Below, piece by piece: positions 18,001 to 25,532 of a stretch of 64,000 nt of DNA. The translations under genes and the position numbers were made by a program. Every line of letters starts with the position of its first letter. The first letter of the stretch is position 1. The stretch is from Verrucolacustris sp044348085 (GTDB lineage Bacteria; Verrucomicrobiota; Verrucomicrobiia; Methylacidiphilales; Verrucolacustridaceae): assembly GCA_044348085.1 (NCBI GenBank), contig JBIKTM010000004.1, positions 29,043 to 93,042 of the forward strand, read 5' to 3'. The notes beneath the pieces are model-generated. The model was not told the DNA's origin. It searched no databases and saw only the letters and a list, made by a program, of their open reading frames with translations.

Positions 18001-18163
18001 AGTTGAGCTTCACTTCTTCGCATGGCAGGCAGGATTCAAGATTGTGGAAGTACCCATCATTTTTACAGAGAGAAGGGAAGGCAGCTCGAAAATGTCTGCC
18101 CACATAGCACTTGAAGCTGCGAAAAGGGTGCTTCAATTATCGGTGCAGAGGATATTTCCTTGA
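15026..18163 (+). CDS. Fusion: YfhO-like membrane protein + polyprenyl-phosphate mannose synthase-like GT2 domain
   Basis: One frame of 1045 residues. Residues about 1-760 form a multi-pass membrane protein of YfhO/GT-C type. At the end of this part the periplasmic domain has LTQTWHPDWKVFVDGLQSD, the YfhO hallmark, followed by a last transmembrane pair. A charged linker (about 775-808) leads to a complete GT2 domain, about 811-1045: VILPTYNEAE, VVDDGSPDGT, EMDADLSHDP with its DxD, VGSRY, DPTSGFKA and FTERREGSSKMS. This matches DPM1/Ppm-type synthases that make polyprenyl-phosphate-mannose or glucose. I infer one protein that makes a lipid-linked sugar on the cytoplasmic face and also carries a transferase or related membrane unit. 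It is followed by a DUF2723 gene with a TTGA overlap. Confidence 0.8.
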   Translation: MAKGSRKFSFSVEAGIFFILLGVLFAGWLRNGPSNQELLANYAKSKDLWDLIVASKGFAWWTPNYLGGAPTAPLAGMGLSMFWLLLGGVFTDPVFAGKALGFLSLALSGVLMAAFVRRLTEDKRAGWIAAFLYALGPQAALRLAGNEHMPVVFCMPYPPLIGWALLDIATRNSGKGTVILSLAMAAMSLTFNKMTAVFAPVALGLAIWLHFRYPHKTIPILRGCVIAGGIFFFLAILPQLPGLREASWMALFSTDPLLGWQSNFSIKAPLSWFDRGGLLMKGMPGNFTVDEGGFYLGIIVVLATALALEVRRRGSESNLDGPLKLFIALFLLVHWFSLGPRSGFGGIIEFLKSAQGIQDWVLPIFWISALGPIVVLALIWPNGQWKWPTFAIALMVYMFLPGFRLFELIPIAGTVRAPWSFWQVGGAFCLAGVGGLAVTRFCPGKTRRWLPAVVIIFAALDFTPYYAKFFKPGLEVGTYESFLDSAAFLKIQQKPGSILPLSGRYFYTQLPQLTGRPISTEAFQSYFMSKGLRAIQDASGSSADLMRVSLSLQGVRYILIDRTDVDTPEQLQMAFKQQYPTVFENPFFTILENPNSLAPGFLAQNYVSIPPGKMEYAAADLGLVRLYFLPIEASGVEISDPALAGLMNPQNGEVELTNAFRNKEGYPFRILDRGNFQAVGSSLIKIMPQGQAGWITLTQTWHPDWKVFVDGLQSDVTRVALAFSGVRIGEGVSEVTFAFLPPLWVSISLGLGLISWVFVLGASGYLRFAPCPPRWKQWWDGEEIAQHAVDPEKKTQLTSKDKRSGSSRVTKSLVILPTYNEAEMIQTTLDEVLAKALNLDVLVVDDGSPDGTSGKVKAHTQFQKRIFIMERPGKAGLGSAYRTAFQWALENGYDAVVEMDADLSHDPAEISVLLETLANGADMAVGSRYLNGIRILNWPQSRLWISTFGGWYARVLTGLPMTDPTSGFKAIRRRVLQDLDWEKFTSQGYGFQVELHFFAWQAGFKIVEVPIIFTERREGSSKMSAHIALEAAKRVLQLSVQRIFP

Positions 18164-20997
18164 ACCATGCCCATCTACAGCAAAAGTTGCGTTGGCAATG
18201 GCCGTTTGAACGGACTGATTGGGTTGCTGCAGGTGTCAGTTACCTGATTGCGCAGTGTATCTACTTCTTTACGACTCAGCCTAATGTCGGTCTTTTAGAT
18301 TCGGGGGAGTTTTTAACAGCGGCTGTTCATGTGGGGGTTCCTCATCCAACAGGGTATCCTCTTTGGACAATCGGAGCGCATATTTTTAAACTTTTCCCGT
18401 TTGGGAATGGGGCATGGGAAATAAATCTTTTTTCGGGTTTTTGCTCAGCTGTAGCTGTTGGAATTCTCGGGCTTATCCTTTGCAATTCATTGCGCTGGTT
18501 TGGGGTGAGAGAACGGGTTGCTCAGATTTTAGCTATCGGTTGGGCTGTAGCGCTCGCGTGCAGTGTTTCGATGTGGTCGCAGGCGGTCATCGCCGAGGTA
18601 TACGGATTGCATGTCTTGGTTGTTATGTTCTACATATGGGTTCTCTACCGTTGGGTGAGAGAGCCTGCGTGGACAAACGGATTGGCGTGGTCGGCTTTCT
18701 TCTTTGCCCTCGGTATGAGTAATCACCATTTGATGATTGCTCTGGCACCATTACCCGTTGTGTTAATGCTTTTAGTGCGACGAGATCTTTTGGTTGAGGG
18801 TCTTCTTTATCTTTCTGGCTCAGCTGCCCTCGTTTACCTAGGTTTCGGAAGTATTTCAGGTGAATCTGCCACGTGGCACTCTTCGGTTCGTTTTCTCTTG
18901 TGTGTGGGCGTTGCGCTCATTTTGTGGTTATTCATTAGGCGAAAACTAATTCACTGGCGAACGGGCGTGTGGGTACTTTTTGCCGTGATTTTGGGACTAT
19001 CACCCTACTCCTATATGCCGTTGGCATCAGAGACGAATCCTCCTATGAACTGGGGTTTTACGAGCACAAAAGAGGGGTTCTTTTACTCCGTTAACCGCAG
19101 TCAGTATTCGGGTAAACTTTCAGATCAGCTTCTGAAAACTGTGGGTCGGGCTATGGGTGCGGCTCCGCAAGAGCTTCTTGATCCGCCTCCACCTCCACCC
19201 GGATCTCCTCCTCAAGCATCTTTTGCGGAGACATTAGGAAAGTTTTCACAGCTTTACTGGCGTAAGATTGTTGCCAATTTCACACCATTATCGATTTTAG
19301 CACTCGTTGCTTCCGTGGCTTTTCTGGGTGGCCTGCCTCGGCTTGTTCGAACGTGGATTCAAGTGATGGCTTTGGGCTTTTTATTGGCCGGTTTCCTTCA
19401 GCCTGCGTTTGATCAAGCGGGGGCGGATGAAGCTTCGTGGTTGCTCTACATGCCTCTTATAGGTTTCTCATATCCTTTTTTTGTTCTCATTGCAGGTTTT
19501 GGATCTGGATTAGTGATTTGCAAGTGGGCGAAAAAACCATTCTTCGCATTGACTGCGGCGATTGTTCTGGGTGGAATCGTTTCTGCTTTTAGCTTCAGGC
19601 AGAATTTAACTTTTTGCAGTCAACGGGATCACTGGTTTGGGTGGATGTACGGAAGGGATATGTTATCGGATCTTCCTAAGGACAGTTTTGTTTTCGGAGG
19701 TACTGATCCAGGTCGTTTCGTGCCTACCTATATGATTTTGTCAGAGAGCTTTGAGGATAAGAAAAATAAGAGAGATCCAAACTTTGATCGTCGTGATCTG
19801 TACATCATTACACAAAATGCTTTAGCAGACGCATTTTACAATCAGTACATCCGAAACCACTATTCGACCGACCGACCTGCACCTCGGGGATGGGTCGACA
19901 GGTGGCTAGGTCGAGACAGACACTTTCCTCAAGCGCCCTTGGTACTGCCAAGGCAGGAAGATATTATGGCAATTTATCAGGCAGCAATCGAAAAAAGGCA
20001 GAGGGATACTTCAGCTGTTGACCCTAATTCCGATCCTACAGTTTTAAATTCGCTGGTGGGCGAGTGGATTTGGCAAAGGAATAAAGATCAGCGAGCTTTC
20101 TTTGTTGAGGAAAGTTTTCCGATGGAGTGGTCCTATCCAAATGCAGTTCCGCACGGACTCTGCTATGAAATTAAAAAAGACCCTGTTCCCGTACTCAAAC
20201 CTGGGTTGGTTCAGGGAGACATGGATTATTGGAGACAATATATAGACCACCTGAAGAAAGACCCGCGTTTTGAGGATGACATTGATGCACAGAGATCCTT
20301 CTCAAAACTTCGGAACACAGGTGGAAATATATATAAGTGGCGCCAGATGCCTCAAGCAGCTGAGCAGGCATATCGTCAGGCGTTGGAGTTGTGGCCTGGC
20401 AATACAGAGACCCTGAATAACTTTTCCGATCTGCTTCTCAAGCAGAAACGAGCCTCAGAGTTAAGGGATATTCTTGAGAAAGCTTCTAAAGCCGACCCGA
20501 ACAATGGATTACTAGCTCTGCTTTTGACGAACTGTGAAAGACGGATTGCTTTAGCAAAGGAAATTACCACGTTGGAGGCTCAGTGGAGTGGGAACACTAA
20601 GGATGTGAAGACTTTTCAGGAGCTACTTGCCAAATATTCTGAGGATGGAAACTTGGCCAAAGCTGATCCCCTTGTGGCGCAAGGGGCTGCTCTATTTGCA
20701 ACAAATGTGGATGTTTTGAGAGACGTCGTGAACTATTTTGCGATCCAGAATCGAGTCCCTATGGCCATCGAGTATGGAAAGAAGCTTCAAAAGATTACCC
20801 CTGAGGATGCTGAAGTGAAATTTGGTATGGCTAAGTTTTACATCGCTACTGGGAATCGGTTGGAGTTCTACAAATCTTTAAAAGAGGCTATTGTTTTTGG
20901 TGGACTTCCAATGCGGGAGAAAGTTGCCATTGAACCTATTTTTCAACAGATCCAGAGTGAACCTGAATTTCAAAAGCTAATTAGAGCATCCCAGTAA
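18160..20997 (+). CDS. DUF2723 membrane protein with TPR-like tail, predicted protein O-glycosyltransferase
   Basis: The 945-residue protein starts at TTG 18160, overlapping the previous stop as TTGA, with AGAGGA about 8 bases upstream; no ATG lies in frame nearby. Residues about 45-75 carry the DUF2723 signature: NVGLLDSGEFLTAAVHVGVPHPTGYPLW, including the conserved Asp-Ser-Gly-Glu. About eleven to twelve hydrophobic segments extend to near residue 490. A Pro run (DPPPPPPGSPPQ) near residue 345 lies in a loop. The C-terminal 200 residues contain TPR-like helices (QAYRQALELWPGN). DUF2723 is shared with human TMEM260, a reported protein O-mannosyltransferase. With the fused mannose synthase next door, O-mannosylation of exported proteins is an attractive inference. 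Confidence 0.75.
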   Translation: MNHAHLQQKLRWQWPFERTDWVAAGVSYLIAQCIYFFTTQPNVGLLDSGEFLTAAVHVGVPHPTGYPLWTIGAHIFKLFPFGNGAWEINLFSGFCSAVAVGILGLILCNSLRWFGVRERVAQILAIGWAVALACSVSMWSQAVIAEVYGLHVLVVMFYIWVLYRWVREPAWTNGLAWSAFFFALGMSNHHLMIALAPLPVVLMLLVRRDLLVEGLLYLSGSAALVYLGFGSISGESATWHSSVRFLLCVGVALILWLFIRRKLIHWRTGVWVLFAVILGLSPYSYMPLASETNPPMNWGFTSTKEGFFYSVNRSQYSGKLSDQLLKTVGRAMGAAPQELLDPPPPPPGSPPQASFAETLGKFSQLYWRKIVANFTPLSILALVASVAFLGGLPRLVRTWIQVMALGFLLAGFLQPAFDQAGADEASWLLYMPLIGFSYPFFVLIAGFGSGLVICKWAKKPFFALTAAIVLGGIVSAFSFRQNLTFCSQRDHWFGWMYGRDMLSDLPKDSFVFGGTDPGRFVPTYMILSESFEDKKNKRDPNFDRRDLYIITQNALADAFYNQYIRNHYSTDRPAPRGWVDRWLGRDRHFPQAPLVLPRQEDIMAIYQAAIEKRQRDTSAVDPNSDPTVLNSLVGEWIWQRNKDQRAFFVEESFPMEWSYPNAVPHGLCYEIKKDPVPVLKPGLVQGDMDYWRQYIDHLKKDPRFEDDIDAQRSFSKLRNTGGNIYKWRQMPQAAEQAYRQALELWPGNTETLNNFSDLLLKQKRASELRDILEKASKADPNNGLLALLLTNCERRIALAKEITTLEAQWSGNTKDVKTFQELLAKYSEDGNLAKADPLVAQGAALFATNVDVLRDVVNYFAIQNRVPMAIEYGKKLQKITPEDAEVKFGMAKFYIATGNRLEFYKSLKEAIVFGGLPMREKVAIEPIFQQIQSEPEFQKLIRASQ

Positions 20998-21107
20998 GAT
21001 TTACTGGCATCTGGATTGTCCTATTCTTTCGTATTTCTTGTGTGAACAAACTTTGATTACACGTAAAACTATACAGAGTAGTATCTGAGTCGATTTGTAG
21101 TGCGGCT

Positions 21108-21785
21108 CTATTTCTTTGAGTTAGGTGTGGCGGATGTAGGTGCCGGAGTGGTGGGTGTGGCTGTAGGTGGCGGTGTGGCTGAATCGTCAGGAATGGCTAA
21201 AAGGCCTGCCTCCGTCCAAGGAGTAGTCATAGATGCCAAAGCCTTGCGTTTTGCTGCCACCTCATCTGTTTGAATTGGGCTGGCACTATTTCCCCAGTCA
21301 CTACGAATATATGTAAGAATTGCGGCAATCTGATCATCCTTCAGAGGCACCGGAGCTCCATCGCCCCAAGCTGGCATATTGTTGTTGTAAACGTTTCCTT
21401 TAACATGAATCACGCCTGCGATTCCCTTGTGAAGAATTGCGATGAGGCGATTCTTTGAGCCTGTAACCCACTCCGACTCCGCTAAAGGGGGATACACTCC
21501 TGCTTGGCCCAACCCGGTTGCTTGGTGGCACTGGGCGCAATTCGCTGTGTAGAGACGTTTGCCTATCACTTTGGGATCTGGGGGTGCCACAGGACCCGTG
21601 CTCACTGGACCCCAAGTAATCTGACCCGCGTCGTATACATCTCCACGAAATCCACCGCTGTAAAAAAACAGATATCCACCTGCCCAGAAAGAGAGGATGA
21701 CCCCTAAGCCGAGAATCCAGCCAGGAATTGGGGCATGTCGTTCGGACGGAGCTTGGGACAAAGAGGGGAGTTCGGAGGGGTTCAT
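21108..21785 (-). CDS. Membrane-anchored monoheme cytochrome c of the ACIII/pseudo-cbb3 operon
   Basis: ATG 21785 overlaps the upstream stop as ATGA and gives 225 residues. One transmembrane helix (GWILGLGVILSFWAGGYLFF, about 25-44) anchors a periplasmic class I cytochrome c: CAQCH at about 85-89 and axial Met in NNNMPAWGDG. A Pro/Thr/Ala-rich tail (about 195-225) ends the protein. By position it corresponds to CcoP, but CcoP has two hemes and this has one. It is the last gene of the run of coupled genes that starts at actA. A role in passing electrons to the aa3 CuA site is an inference. Confidence 0.85.
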   Translation of the reverse strand: MNPSELPSLSQAPSERHAPIPGWILGLGVILSFWAGGYLFFYSGGFRGDVYDAGQITWGPVSTGPVAPPDPKVIGKRLYTANCAQCHQATGLGQAGVYPPLAESEWVTGSKNRLIAILHKGIAGVIHVKGNVYNNNMPAWGDGAPVPLKDDQIAAILTYIRSDWGNSASPIQTDEVAAKRKALASMTTPWTEAGLLAIPDDSATPPPTATPTTPAPTSATPNSKK

Positions 21786-22384
21786 TTCAGTGGGGCCTCC
21801 GGCAACGAGTAGTCCGAATGAAGAGACTGCAAATAAGCAACAAGGGCTTTGGCCTGGTAGGTTGGGAGCACTTGCTTCCAATCCTTACTTGGTACGGGTA
21901 AGGCATCCTTTTCAATGGTTGGCCCCGCAACTTTTAGGTCAAAAAGCCATGGATGTGGAGGGCATGTTGATGAAGCCTTCTTTAAGCGAGGATTCCATAT
22001 ATGCATCATCAGTTCGTTTGCATCAGCCAATCGAATTCCAATATTGGATAGGTCGGGTCCAATCCGTGAAGATCCGATCCATGCAGGCTCGCGAAATAGG
22101 TAGTCCCTTGGAACTGTTCTTCGAGGTCCCCATCCACGCGCAAGATCTGCCGATCCTGTAGGTCCGCGGATTGAGAGTGAGTGACACTCTAGACATCCTT
22201 GCGAGGCAAAAACACGTGAACCAGTCTGAGCGAGTCCTGATGGGACAGGAGGGACGGTATAATTGGTCTCTTCGTCTAGAATGGGATCAAGTCTGCCAAC
22301 CTGGAAATAGCCAAGGGCGATCTGTCCTGCCCAAGCAAAAAGAAGGGCTAGAAAGACTAGGACAAGCGCTTGAGTTGATTTCAT
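21782..22384 (-). CDS. CcoO/FixO-like membrane cytochrome c, axial Met replaced by Cys
   Basis: The 200-residue protein has an N-terminal helix (LVLVFLALLFAWAGQIAL), then GSRVFASQGCLECHSLSIR (C64, C67, H68), and the CcoO-type segment VPRDYLFREPAWIGSSRIGPDLSNIG. CcoO normally supplies the second heme ligand from a motif like SNMPAYPWL. Here the aligned stretch reads SSTCPPHPWLF, with Cys141 at the Met position. The bases around 21959-21967 still spell N-M-P in another frame, as if two compensating indels had occurred. The start abuts the stop of the CcoN-like gene directly. CcoO homology is clear; the oxidase partner is not functional in the usual sense (see the CcoN-like gene). Confidence 0.85.
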   Translation of the reverse strand: MKSTQALVLVFLALLFAWAGQIALGYFQVGRLDPILDEETNYTVPPVPSGLAQTGSRVFASQGCLECHSLSIRGPTGSADLARGWGPRRTVPRDYLFREPAWIGSSRIGPDLSNIGIRLADANELMMHIWNPRLKKASSTCPPHPWLFDLKVAGPTIEKDALPVPSKDWKQVLPTYQAKALVAYLQSLHSDYSLPEAPLK

Positions 22385-23821
22385 TTAATGATGAGCTGGG
22401 TTTAGGGATGGAGCCGATTCATCCCGAGGAAGTGGAAATATTGCGACAGGCGCAACGGAATTAAAGAGCTTAAGTAGAGTGGCAAAAAAGAGTGTCGAAA
22501 AAGCAAGTTGGCCAATCCACCAAGCTATTTGTCCTGCAAGAGCAACGGAGAGAAAGGGGCGGAGATAACTTGCAATTGTCGACATAGGAACACCCGGATC
22601 GTTTAAGGCTAACCCTTGGAGAATTCCGGCTATGGCATAACAGGATGCGGCAGATGCAATTCCTAAAGTTGAGAACCAGAAGTGGATTGTAAGGGCGGGG
22701 TGACTAGGCCAACCCACGGTCCTTGACGCGGGAAGAAGTGCATAGATCGCTCCTGCCAGAGCGTTTCCATAAAATGAGAAAAGGAGAAGGGATTGAGTCG
22801 CTTGGGACACAACGGTGAATGTGGTGACTTGACGGATTCCAGGAATGGCAAGAAAGGCCAGCCACGCATAGGAGACGAGATAAGACCAGAGGCTCACGGC
22901 TAAAAATCGTAAGGCAACCTGGCGTCTGCACTCTTCAATTTTTCCATCAAGAAGTGGCTTGAGAAGTGTTCCGTTACCCCAAACAGCGACTCCCAGAAGA
23001 ATCGTTGCGACAACACCAGCGCTTTGAAGCCATGAAGGTATTGGCCCCTCACTTGCAAGACTCATGCCAATCCATCCGCCAAGGCCAATTGTGGTGCCCC
23101 ACGCCAGAACACCTAAAGAAAGGCTTCCGACAGGACGGCCCGTAAGGGTGGGTAAAAGTTGAAAGAGAAGGACTAGAGCCAAAGGGGTGAGCCACAGATG
23201 ATGGAGAAAGGAGTGCCATGTAAGCTGGGCAATAATTTGGAGCGCACCAGGGGCAAGACCTCCACGAAGAAGTAGTTCTGCTGTGCCAAGTCCGAGAGGC
23301 AGTGCAACAAGAGCCGCCAAGAGGTAGAGCCTTGGAAGAAGGGGACCGCTTTTCCAGGAGCGACCTAAGCCACGAGTAAGTCCTGTACCCAGAACCAGAA
23401 AAGAGACTAGAAAGAGACAGCTTACCGAGCGAGAGAATGAGAGAGAGATGATGCCCGAGGATCCATTCCAAATAATTTCAGCAACACCGACCAGTACAGC
23501 AATTTGCCAAAGAACAGCTGCACTTGTGAGAAGCTTGCCATAACGAAAGGGAATTCCTGAAATGCGGGGAATTAGAATTAGTAGAACTCCCAAGAAACCT
23601 GAGGTGATCCACCCGTAGGTAAAAAGGAAGGTCGTAAGGGGAGCAAGATGAGCATAGCCGATCCATGGGATAGGAAGAACGTAGGCAAGAGAGGGAATAA
23701 GGAGTTGAAGTGTTGCAAGGACTTGCAGGCCAGCTCCTAAAAGTGCCCAGCTGACTGATCCAACTAAAAGGATTAGTGCTGCAAAGGATGATTTAGAAAA
23801 AGATGAAATGTGAGTATTCAT
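22385..23821 (-). CDS. CcoN-like (cbb3 oxidase subunit I-like) protein lacking heme and CuB ligands
   Basis: The 478-residue protein has about twelve transmembrane helices and aligns with CcoN landmarks: PWIGYAHLAPLTTFLFTYG for the first helix motif, LLPTLTGRPVGSL for IPKQAERPVYS, PIPSWLQSAGVV for LPDWAQTLGMV and LTIHFWFSTLG for INTHFWLATIG. At every ligand position the His is lost: the low-spin heme His (T63 region), the first CuB His (S204; a shifted His203 is adjacent), the His-His pair (S/L in GMSLASEGP), and the HxH of the tenth helix (within ATQSLLLFSFYG). It therefore cannot be a heme-copper oxidase as known. It is coupled by ATGA to an upstream membrane protein and abuts the CcoO-like gene. 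A structural or assembly role within an ACIII complex is inferred. Confidence 0.8.
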   Translation of the reverse strand: MNTHISSFSKSSFAALILLVGSVSWALLGAGLQVLATLQLLIPSLAYVLPIPWIGYAHLAPLTTFLFTYGWITSGFLGVLLILIPRISGIPFRYGKLLTSAAVLWQIAVLVGVAEIIWNGSSGIISLSFSRSVSCLFLVSFLVLGTGLTRGLGRSWKSGPLLPRLYLLAALVALPLGLGTAELLLRGGLAPGALQIIAQLTWHSFLHHLWLTPLALVLLFQLLPTLTGRPVGSLSLGVLAWGTTIGLGGWIGMSLASEGPIPSWLQSAGVVATILLGVAVWGNGTLLKPLLDGKIEECRRQVALRFLAVSLWSYLVSYAWLAFLAIPGIRQVTTFTVVSQATQSLLLFSFYGNALAGAIYALLPASRTVGWPSHPALTIHFWFSTLGIASAASCYAIAGILQGLALNDPGVPMSTIASYLRPFLSVALAGQIAWWIGQLAFSTLFFATLLKLFNSVAPVAIFPLPRDESAPSLNPAHH

Positions 23822-24291
23822 GGTTTCTTGGCAGGTGGTGTGGTTGGGGCCGTGGCGGGGGCACCTCCATCTGCCTTGATAGCTGTGGCAACAGCGTTGG
23901 GGTCGACGGGTGGTAGTTCAGGATAAAGAGGGGCGCCTGCAGCGGTAATGGCAGAGAGTTGAATGGTTGTGATGGGATATGCGGCATGAGGCTTGTTCGT
24001 GCGCAAATCTGCAACAATGATCTCCATCGCCTTTGAAATAGGAATGTGACCAATGCCCTTTGTTTTGTCTAACCAACCATAGGAATTTGCTAGTTTATCC
24101 TGTTCCAATCGCAGTTTAGATATTTTTTCCAAACGAACTTTTGCGGCTGCTTCCGTGACTGTCTCTAGGGTCACGCCCCAAGGCCTCAAGATAAACGCCA
24201 AGCTCGCGAGACCCAAAAAGCCTGCGGCTAACCAGAGCCCCGGAAGATAGGGGTGGCGACGTTGACTTATGGATGTGGATGCGTCGCTCAT
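23818..24291 (-). CDS. Small membrane-anchored protein of the ACIII operon, function unknown
   Basis: This 157-residue protein has one N-terminal transmembrane helix (LPGLWLAAGFLGLASLAFIL, about 16-35). A periplasmic part follows with a charged helix (KVRLEKISKLRLEQDKLA) and the motif YGWLDKTKGIGHIPISKAME at about 70-90, then a Pro/Ala/Thr-rich tail. The YGW-D...IPI-AM pattern resembles a short conserved protein found near ACIII and Sco-type copper genes in several phyla. No Cys or heme motif is present. It overlaps actF and the CcoN-like gene by 4 bases each, so it is part of the same translationally coupled set and probably an assembly or linker subunit. Confidence 0.6.
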   Translation of the reverse strand: MSDASTSISQRRHPYLPGLWLAAGFLGLASLAFILRPWGVTLETVTEAAAKVRLEKISKLRLEQDKLANSYGWLDKTKGIGHIPISKAMEIIVADLRTNKPHAAYPITTIQLSAITAAGAPLYPELPPVDPNAVATAIKADGGAPATAPTTPPAKKP

Positions 24292-25532
24292 AGCCAGTTT
24301 GTTACAGTTAAGCTGTCCCTCAGCCTAGGATCTCGTGCTGGAAAGATAGAGCCTTTCGAAAGCAACCAAAGGATCGTATGACCGAGAATTCCTAAAACGC
24401 CCACAAGAGTTAGAAGGTCTAAGAGGTGGGGATGGAAGCCTGTTGTGGCTGCCACATGCCCTGCATGACGCGATTCTTGCAACTGTAGGTTAGGCATGAC
24501 AATCCAGTAGATATCCACGCAGTGCATAGCAACAATCCAAACTGCAGTTGTGCAAAGCCTCCAACTCGTTCTCTTTGCCGGTTGGGTTAAGAGAAGAAGA
24601 AATGGAATAAAGAAGTGACCTACAACGAGGAAAATAGAGAACCAGAACCAGCTCCCTGTATTCCGGTAGACGAAGAACCAAGTTTCCTCCGGTATATTGG
24701 CGTACCACTGAAGAAAGTACTGACTGAAGGAGATGTAACCCCAGAAAGTTGTGAATGCAAAAAGGAGCATTCCCATAATGTGGTTATGTTCCACTGTAAA
24801 GAGACCCTTAAGGTGTCCAGTTCTTACTAAGCCATTTGTGATCAGAATCAGAATAGCCATTGAGGACTGTGCACATCCTGCAAAAAGATACACGCCCCAC
24901 ATGGTGGAGTACCAGTGATGGTCCAGCGACATGAGCCAATCAAACCCAGCAAAGGTCAGGCACAGCACGAAGAGAGGGATAAAACCGTAGGCAGTGTGCC
25001 TCAGTCTTAAAGTGATGCGAGGATCTCCATCCTCGTCTTGGCGCATGGAAAGTTTTCTGTAAAGGAGTCCCGCTATGGAAAAGAAGAGGAGATAGAAGCC
25101 GCACCGAATGTAGAAGAAGGGCTCATTCAGGAAGGGTCTCTTCCATGCCAAGAGAGGATCGGTGGAAAGATCTGTTGTCATCCAGTGCCACAACTCTTTT
25201 GAGAAAAGGAAGAGAATTGGCAAAAATAAAAGTAGAAGCACAGGAAAGCATGAGGCAATCGATTCAAGAATTCGTCGCATGAGAACAGACCAGTCTGCGT
25301 CGAGAGCATGGTGCAAAAGGGTCCAGAATAGGGCACCCGCACAGATCGTGAATCCAACAGTAAACGCAAAAAGATAAGAGAAGGCCAACTGCATGGGGTT
25401 GCTAATCCAGCCCCAAATAAAAGCGGAAAGGAGCCCTACGATCCCCACGGTAGGAAGGAGAACAGGCAGCACACCCAGACTTTCAAGCCGTAGCTTCTCA
25501 GCTGAGGGAAGAGGTGTAGGAGAGTGGCTCAT
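24288..25532 (-). CDS. actF: Alternative complex III subunit ActF (NrfD/PsrC-like membrane subunit)
   Basis: The 414-residue polytopic protein has about ten helices and the ActF pattern: MQLAFSYLFAFTVGFTICAGALFW at about residue 47, DWSVLMRRILE, a central LSMRQDEDGDPRITLRLR loop, DWLMSLDHHWYSTMWGVY and GHFFIPFLLLLT. ActF is a paralogue of ActC in the quinol:cytochrome c oxidoreductase. It overlaps actE by 4 bases (25529-25532) and the next small gene by 4 bases. Order and length agree with act operons from Flavobacterium, Rhodothermus and Acidobacteria. Confidence 0.92.
   Translation of the reverse strand: MSHSPTPLPSAEKLRLESLGVLPVLLPTVGIVGLLSAFIWGWISNPMQLAFSYLFAFTVGFTICAGALFWTLLHHALDADWSVLMRRILESIASCFPVLLLLFLPILFLFSKELWHWMTTDLSTDPLLAWKRPFLNEPFFYIRCGFYLLFFSIAGLLYRKLSMRQDEDGDPRITLRLRHTAYGFIPLFVLCLTFAGFDWLMSLDHHWYSTMWGVYLFAGCAQSSMAILILITNGLVRTGHLKGLFTVEHNHIMGMLLFAFTTFWGYISFSQYFLQWYANIPEETWFFVYRNTGSWFWFSIFLVVGHFFIPFLLLLTQPAKRTSWRLCTTAVWIVAMHCVDIYWIVMPNLQLQESRHAGHVAATTGFHPHLLDLLTLVGVLGILGHTILWLLSKGSIFPARDPRLRDSLTVTNWL

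Noticed and set aside
19180..19210. Short CCTCCACCTCCACCC run that could be a tandem repeat locus
   Set aside because: It is simply the codons of a Pro-rich loop in the DUF2723 protein.
22671..23471. Minus-strand alternative frames inside the CcoN-like gene that might suggest a frameshift
   Set aside because: The main frame is intact from start to stop and retains CcoN landmarks throughout, so loss of His residues is not caused by a frame error.
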